Assembly (NCBI RefSeq): GCF_042652085.1
Contig: NZ_JBHSJF010000009.1
Location: 1 to 17,961, forward strand
Length of the DNA stretch: 17,961 bases
Source of the DNA: Flaviflagellibacter deserti
Lineage (GTDB): Bacteria; Pseudomonadota; Alphaproteobacteria; Rhizobiales; Methylopilaceae
Reading direction: 5' to 3'
Made by a program: the position numbers and the translations under genes. Every line of letters begins with the position of its first letter. Position 1 is the first letter of the stretch. Below the pieces are notes generated by a model, which saw only the letters and a list, made by a program, of their open reading frames with translations, was not told the DNA's origin and did not search any database. Below are positions 14,284 to 17,961 of this stretch, one piece after another.

Positions 14284-14296
14284 GGGAGACAGATCC

Positions 14297-14767
14297 ATGT
14301 CGCGCCGCCATCGCGCCGAGCGCCGGGAGATCATCCCGGACCCGAAGTTCAGTGACGTCGTCGTCACCAAGTTCATGAATGCCATCATGTATGATGGCAA
14401 GAAGTCGGCCGCCGAGGCGATCGTCTATGGTGCCTTCGACTCCGTCGAGACGCGCGCCAAGGCGAACCCGATCGAGGTATTCCACGCCGCGCTCGACAAC
14501 GTCGCCCCGTCGGTGGAAGTGCGCTCCCGCCGCGTCGGTGGTGCGACCTACCAGGTCCCGGTCGAGGTTCGTCCGGACCGCCGTCAGGCGCTCGCGATCC
14601 GCTGGCTCATCACCGCGGCCCGCGCCCGCAATGAAAAGACTATGGTCGACAAGCTGTCGGCCGAACTGCTCGACGCCGCGAACAACCGTGGCACCGCCGT
14701 GAAGAAACGCGAAGACACGCACCGCATGGCGGACGCGAACCGCGCCTTCTCGCACTACCGCTGGTAA
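14297..14767 (+). CDS. rpsG: 30S ribosomal protein S7
   Basis: S7 is the primary binding protein that starts assembly of the 30S head and lines the E site. The 156-residue product has the normal length and the family blocks MSRRHRAERREIIPDPKFSDVVVTKFMNAIMYDGKKSAAEAIVYGAF, NPIEVFHAALDNVAPSVEVRSRRVGGATYQVPVEVRPDRRQALAIRW and the C-terminal DTHRMADANRAFSHYRW. ATG at 14297 has AAGGGAG (14283-14289) 7 bases upstream, overlapping the last base of the rpsL stop codon. In E. coli S7 represses the str operon by binding the rpsL-rpsG gap; here that gap is only 13 bases, too short for that structure. fusA follows after 28 bases. Confidence 0.98.
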   Translation: MSRRHRAERREIIPDPKFSDVVVTKFMNAIMYDGKKSAAEAIVYGAFDSVETRAKANPIEVFHAALDNVAPSVEVRSRRVGGATYQVPVEVRPDRRQALAIRWLITAARARNEKTMVDKLSAELLDAANNRGTAVKKREDTHRMADANRAFSHYRW

Positions 14768-14795
14768 GCGACCGACCGGGATTTGAGGACTCGAT

Positions 14796-16871
14796 ATGCC
14801 CCGTACGCATAAGATCGAAGACTATCGTAACTTCGGAATCATGGCGCACATTGACGCCGGGAAGACGACGACTACGGAGCGCATCCTCTATTACACCGGC
14901 AAGTCGCATAAGATCGGTGAAGTCCATGAAGGCGCCGCCACCATGGACTGGATGGAGCAGGAGCAGGAGCGTGGCATCACGATCACCTCGGCTGCCACGA
15001 CCGCGATTTGGAACGACAAGCGCCTGAACATCATCGACACCCCCGGGCACGTCGACTTCACCATCGAAGTCGAGCGTTCACTCCGCGTGCTCGACGGCGC
15101 CGTTTGCGTTCTCGACTCCAACCAGGGTGTCGAGCCGCAGACCGAGACGGTTTGGCGCCAGGGCGACAAGTACCATGTGCCGCGCATCGTCTTCGCCAAC
15201 AAGATGGACAAGACGGGCGCCGACTTCTTCAAGTGCCTCGATGACATCGTGAAGCGTCTCGGCGCGAAGCCGGTTGCGATCCAGCTGCCGATCGGCGCTG
15301 AGAACGACTTCAAGGGCCTGATCGACCTCGTCCGCATGAAGGGCGTTGTCTGGGAGAACGAAGGCCTCGGCGCGAACTATCACGACATCGACATCCCGGC
15401 CGACCTCCAGGCTCAGGCCGAGGAATATCGCGCGAAGCTCGTCGAAGCCGCCGTCGAGCTCGACGACAAGGTTCTGGAAGACTTCCTCGAGGGCAACGAG
15501 CCCGACGAGGCGACCCTCAAGCGCATGATCCGCAAGGCGGTGCTCACGGGTGCGTTCTATCCGGTGCTGTGCGGTTCGGCGTTCAAGAACAAGGGCGTGC
15601 AGCCGCTTCTTGATGCGGTGGTTGATTATCTGCCGTCGCCGGTCGACGTTCCGCCGATCAAGGGCATCGACCCGCGCAACGACGAGGAAGTCGTCCGCAA
15701 GTCGTCCGACACGGAGCCGCTGGCTCTGCTCGGCTTCAAGATCATGGACGACCCCTTCGTCGGCACCATCACGTTCTGCCGCATCTACTCGGGCAAGCTC
15801 GAGACCGGCGCGAACCTGATGAACTCGACGCGCGACAAGAAAGAGCGCATTGGTCGTATGCTGCTGATGCATGCGAACAACCGCGAAGACATCAAGGAGG
15901 CCTATGCCGGCGACATCGTCGCACTGGCCGGCCTCAAGGAAGTCCGTACCGGTGACACGCTCTGCGATCCGCTGAAGCCCGTCATCCTCGAGAAGATGGA
16001 ATTCCCGGAGCCGGTCATCGAGATCGCGATCGAGCCGAAGTCGAAGGCCGACCAGGAGAAGCTGGGCGTCGCGCTTCACAAGCTCGCCGCCGAGGATCCG
16101 TCCTTCCGTGTCTCGACCGACCAGGAGTCGGGCCAGACCATCCTGAAGGGCATGGGCGAGCTTCACCTGGACATCAAGGTCGACATCCTGCGCCGCACCT
16201 ACAAGGTCGACGCGAATATCGGCCAGCCGCAGGTCGCTTATCGCGAGCGCATCTCGAAGGCGGTCGAACTCGACTACACCCACAAGAAGCAGACCGGCGG
16301 TACCGGCCAGTTCGCGCGGGTGAAGTTCGTCGTCGAGCCGAACGAGCCCGGCAAGGGCTTCGAGTTCGAGTCGAAGATTGTCGGCGGCGCGGTTCCGAAG
16401 GAATACTTCCCGGGCGTCGAAAAGGGTCTGCAGAGCGTGCTCGGCGCGGGTGTCGTGGCCGGCTTCCCGGTCGTCGACCTCAAGGTTTCGCTGATCGACG
16501 GTGCCTACCATGAGGTTGACTCGTCGGCTCTCGCCTTCGAAATCGCCTCGCGTGCTGCTCTTCGCGAAGCTCTGACCAAGGGCAATTCGGTTCTTCTCGA
16601 GCCGATCATGAAGGTTGAGGTCGTGACCCCGGAGGAATACACCGGCTCGGTCATCGGTGACCTGAACTCCCGCCGTGGCCAGATCCTCGGTCAGGACATG
16701 CGCGGCAACGCGAACGTTGTGAATGCGATGGTCCCGCTCGCCAATATGTTTGGTTACGTCAGCCAGTTGCGGTCGTTCAGCCAGGGCCGCGCCCAGTTCA
16801 CCATGCAGTTCGATCATTACGAGCAGGTGCCGTCGCACGTCGCTCAGGAGGTTCAGGCGAAGTACGCCTGA
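14796..16871 (+). CDS. fusA: Elongation factor G
   Basis: EF-G is the GTPase that drives translocation of tRNAs and mRNA and, with ribosome recycling factor, splits ribosomes. The 691-residue product is a normal-length bacterial EF-G. GTPase motifs are intact: the P-loop AHIDAGKT (residues 17-24), the switch I region with RGITITSAATT, DTPGH (81-85) and NKMD (135-138). Domain II contains DPFVGTITFCRIYSG. Domain III contains ALHKLAAEDPSFRVSTDQESGQTILKGMGELHLDI. Domain IV contains KKQTGGTGQFARVKF and the loop region VLGAGVVAGFPVVDLKVSLIDGAYHEVDSSALAFEIA. Domain V contains EEYTGSVIGDLNSRRGQI. ATG at 14796 has GAGGA (14785-14789) 6 bases upstream. tuf follows after 47 bases with no terminator between, so the two elongation factors should be cotranscribed. 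Confidence 0.99.
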   Translation: MPRTHKIEDYRNFGIMAHIDAGKTTTTERILYYTGKSHKIGEVHEGAATMDWMEQEQERGITITSAATTAIWNDKRLNIIDTPGHVDFTIEVERSLRVLDGAVCVLDSNQGVEPQTETVWRQGDKYHVPRIVFANKMDKTGADFFKCLDDIVKRLGAKPVAIQLPIGAENDFKGLIDLVRMKGVVWENEGLGANYHDIDIPADLQAQAEEYRAKLVEAAVELDDKVLEDFLEGNEPDEATLKRMIRKAVLTGAFYPVLCGSAFKNKGVQPLLDAVVDYLPSPVDVPPIKGIDPRNDEEVVRKSSDTEPLALLGFKIMDDPFVGTITFCRIYSGKLETGANLMNSTRDKKERIGRMLLMHANNREDIKEAYAGDIVALAGLKEVRTGDTLCDPLKPVILEKMEFPEPVIEIAIEPKSKADQEKLGVALHKLAAEDPSFRVSTDQESGQTILKGMGELHLDIKVDILRRTYKVDANIGQPQVAYRERISKAVELDYTHKKQTGGTGQFARVKFVVEPNEPGKGFEFESKIVGGAVPKEYFPGVEKGLQSVLGAGVVAGFPVVDLKVSLIDGAYHEVDSSALAFEIASRAALREALTKGNSVLLEPIMKVEVVTPEEYTGSVIGDLNSRRGQILGQDMRGNANVVNAMVPLANMFGYVSQLRSFSQGRAQFTMQFDHYEQVPSHVAQEVQAKYA

Positions 16872-16918
16872 GCCCCGCGATAGACGGTTCCACTCACAAG
16901 TAAGGACGGAGAATTCCG

Positions 16919-17961
<1,043 letters not shown>

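Noticed and set aside
15078..16838. 586-codon open frame on the - strand opposite fusA
   Set aside because: Antisense shadow of fusA; the sense strand has every EF-G motif.

Overview
The window reads as chromosomal DNA of an alphaproteobacterium, most likely of the Rhizobiales/Hyphomicrobiales. The grounds are the high GC content, the rhizobial-type N-termini of RpoB (MAQTFTGRKRVRK) and RpoC (MNQEVMNLFN), the L10 start (MNRAEKRE), and the gene order tuf, tRNA-Trp, secE, nusG, rplKAJL, rpoBC, rpsL, rpsG, fusA, tuf. I cannot name the genus. All real genes are on the + strand, and all belong to the translation/transcription core except one aldo/keto reductase.

Layout. Positions 1-248 are the 3' end of a first tuf gene. 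After a GC-rich hairpin and a good sigma-70-type promoter come tRNA-Trp(CCA) (396-472), secE and nusG. Next is the ribosomal protein block: rplK-rplA, preceded by a leader resembling the L1 binding site of 23S rRNA, and rplJ-rplL, preceded by a 350-nt structured leader of L10 type. The rplL-rpoB gap (262 nt) holds a large inverted-repeat structure and a terminator-like attenuator. rpoB and rpoC follow, separated by a 132-nt hairpin-containing spacer, and a strong intrinsic terminator closes rpoC. A 327-residue aldo/keto reductase sits between rpoC and rpsL. A promoter with a 17-bp spacer and a 5' leader of roughly 225 nt introduce the str operon: rpsL, rpsG, fusA and a second tuf, which runs off the window after 347 complete codons.

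The genes supply EF-Tu, EF-G, the ribosomal stalk and L1 region, the 30S decoding-site proteins S12 and S7, the RNA polymerase catalytic subunits, NusG and SecE. The RNA elements between them look like the usual means of balancing r-protein output against rRNA and RNA polymerase: L1 and L10 feedback, and partial termination or processing before rpoB.

The least ordinary points are these. The first and last 100 bases of the window are identical, because both lie at the same place in tuf; the sequence therefore looks like a contig with direct terminal repeats and could be mistaken for a circular element. The rplL-rpoB spacer has an elaborate potential three-way-junction structure. The rpsL promoter carries an 8-bp inverted repeat around its -10 element, and its long leader may do the regulatory job that the E. 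coli rpsL-rpsG gap does, since that gap is only 13 nt here. The reductase interrupts two otherwise adjacent ancient operons. I found no mobile element, CRISPR array, toxin/defence system or unknown protein family; this is mainly a conserved housekeeping region.
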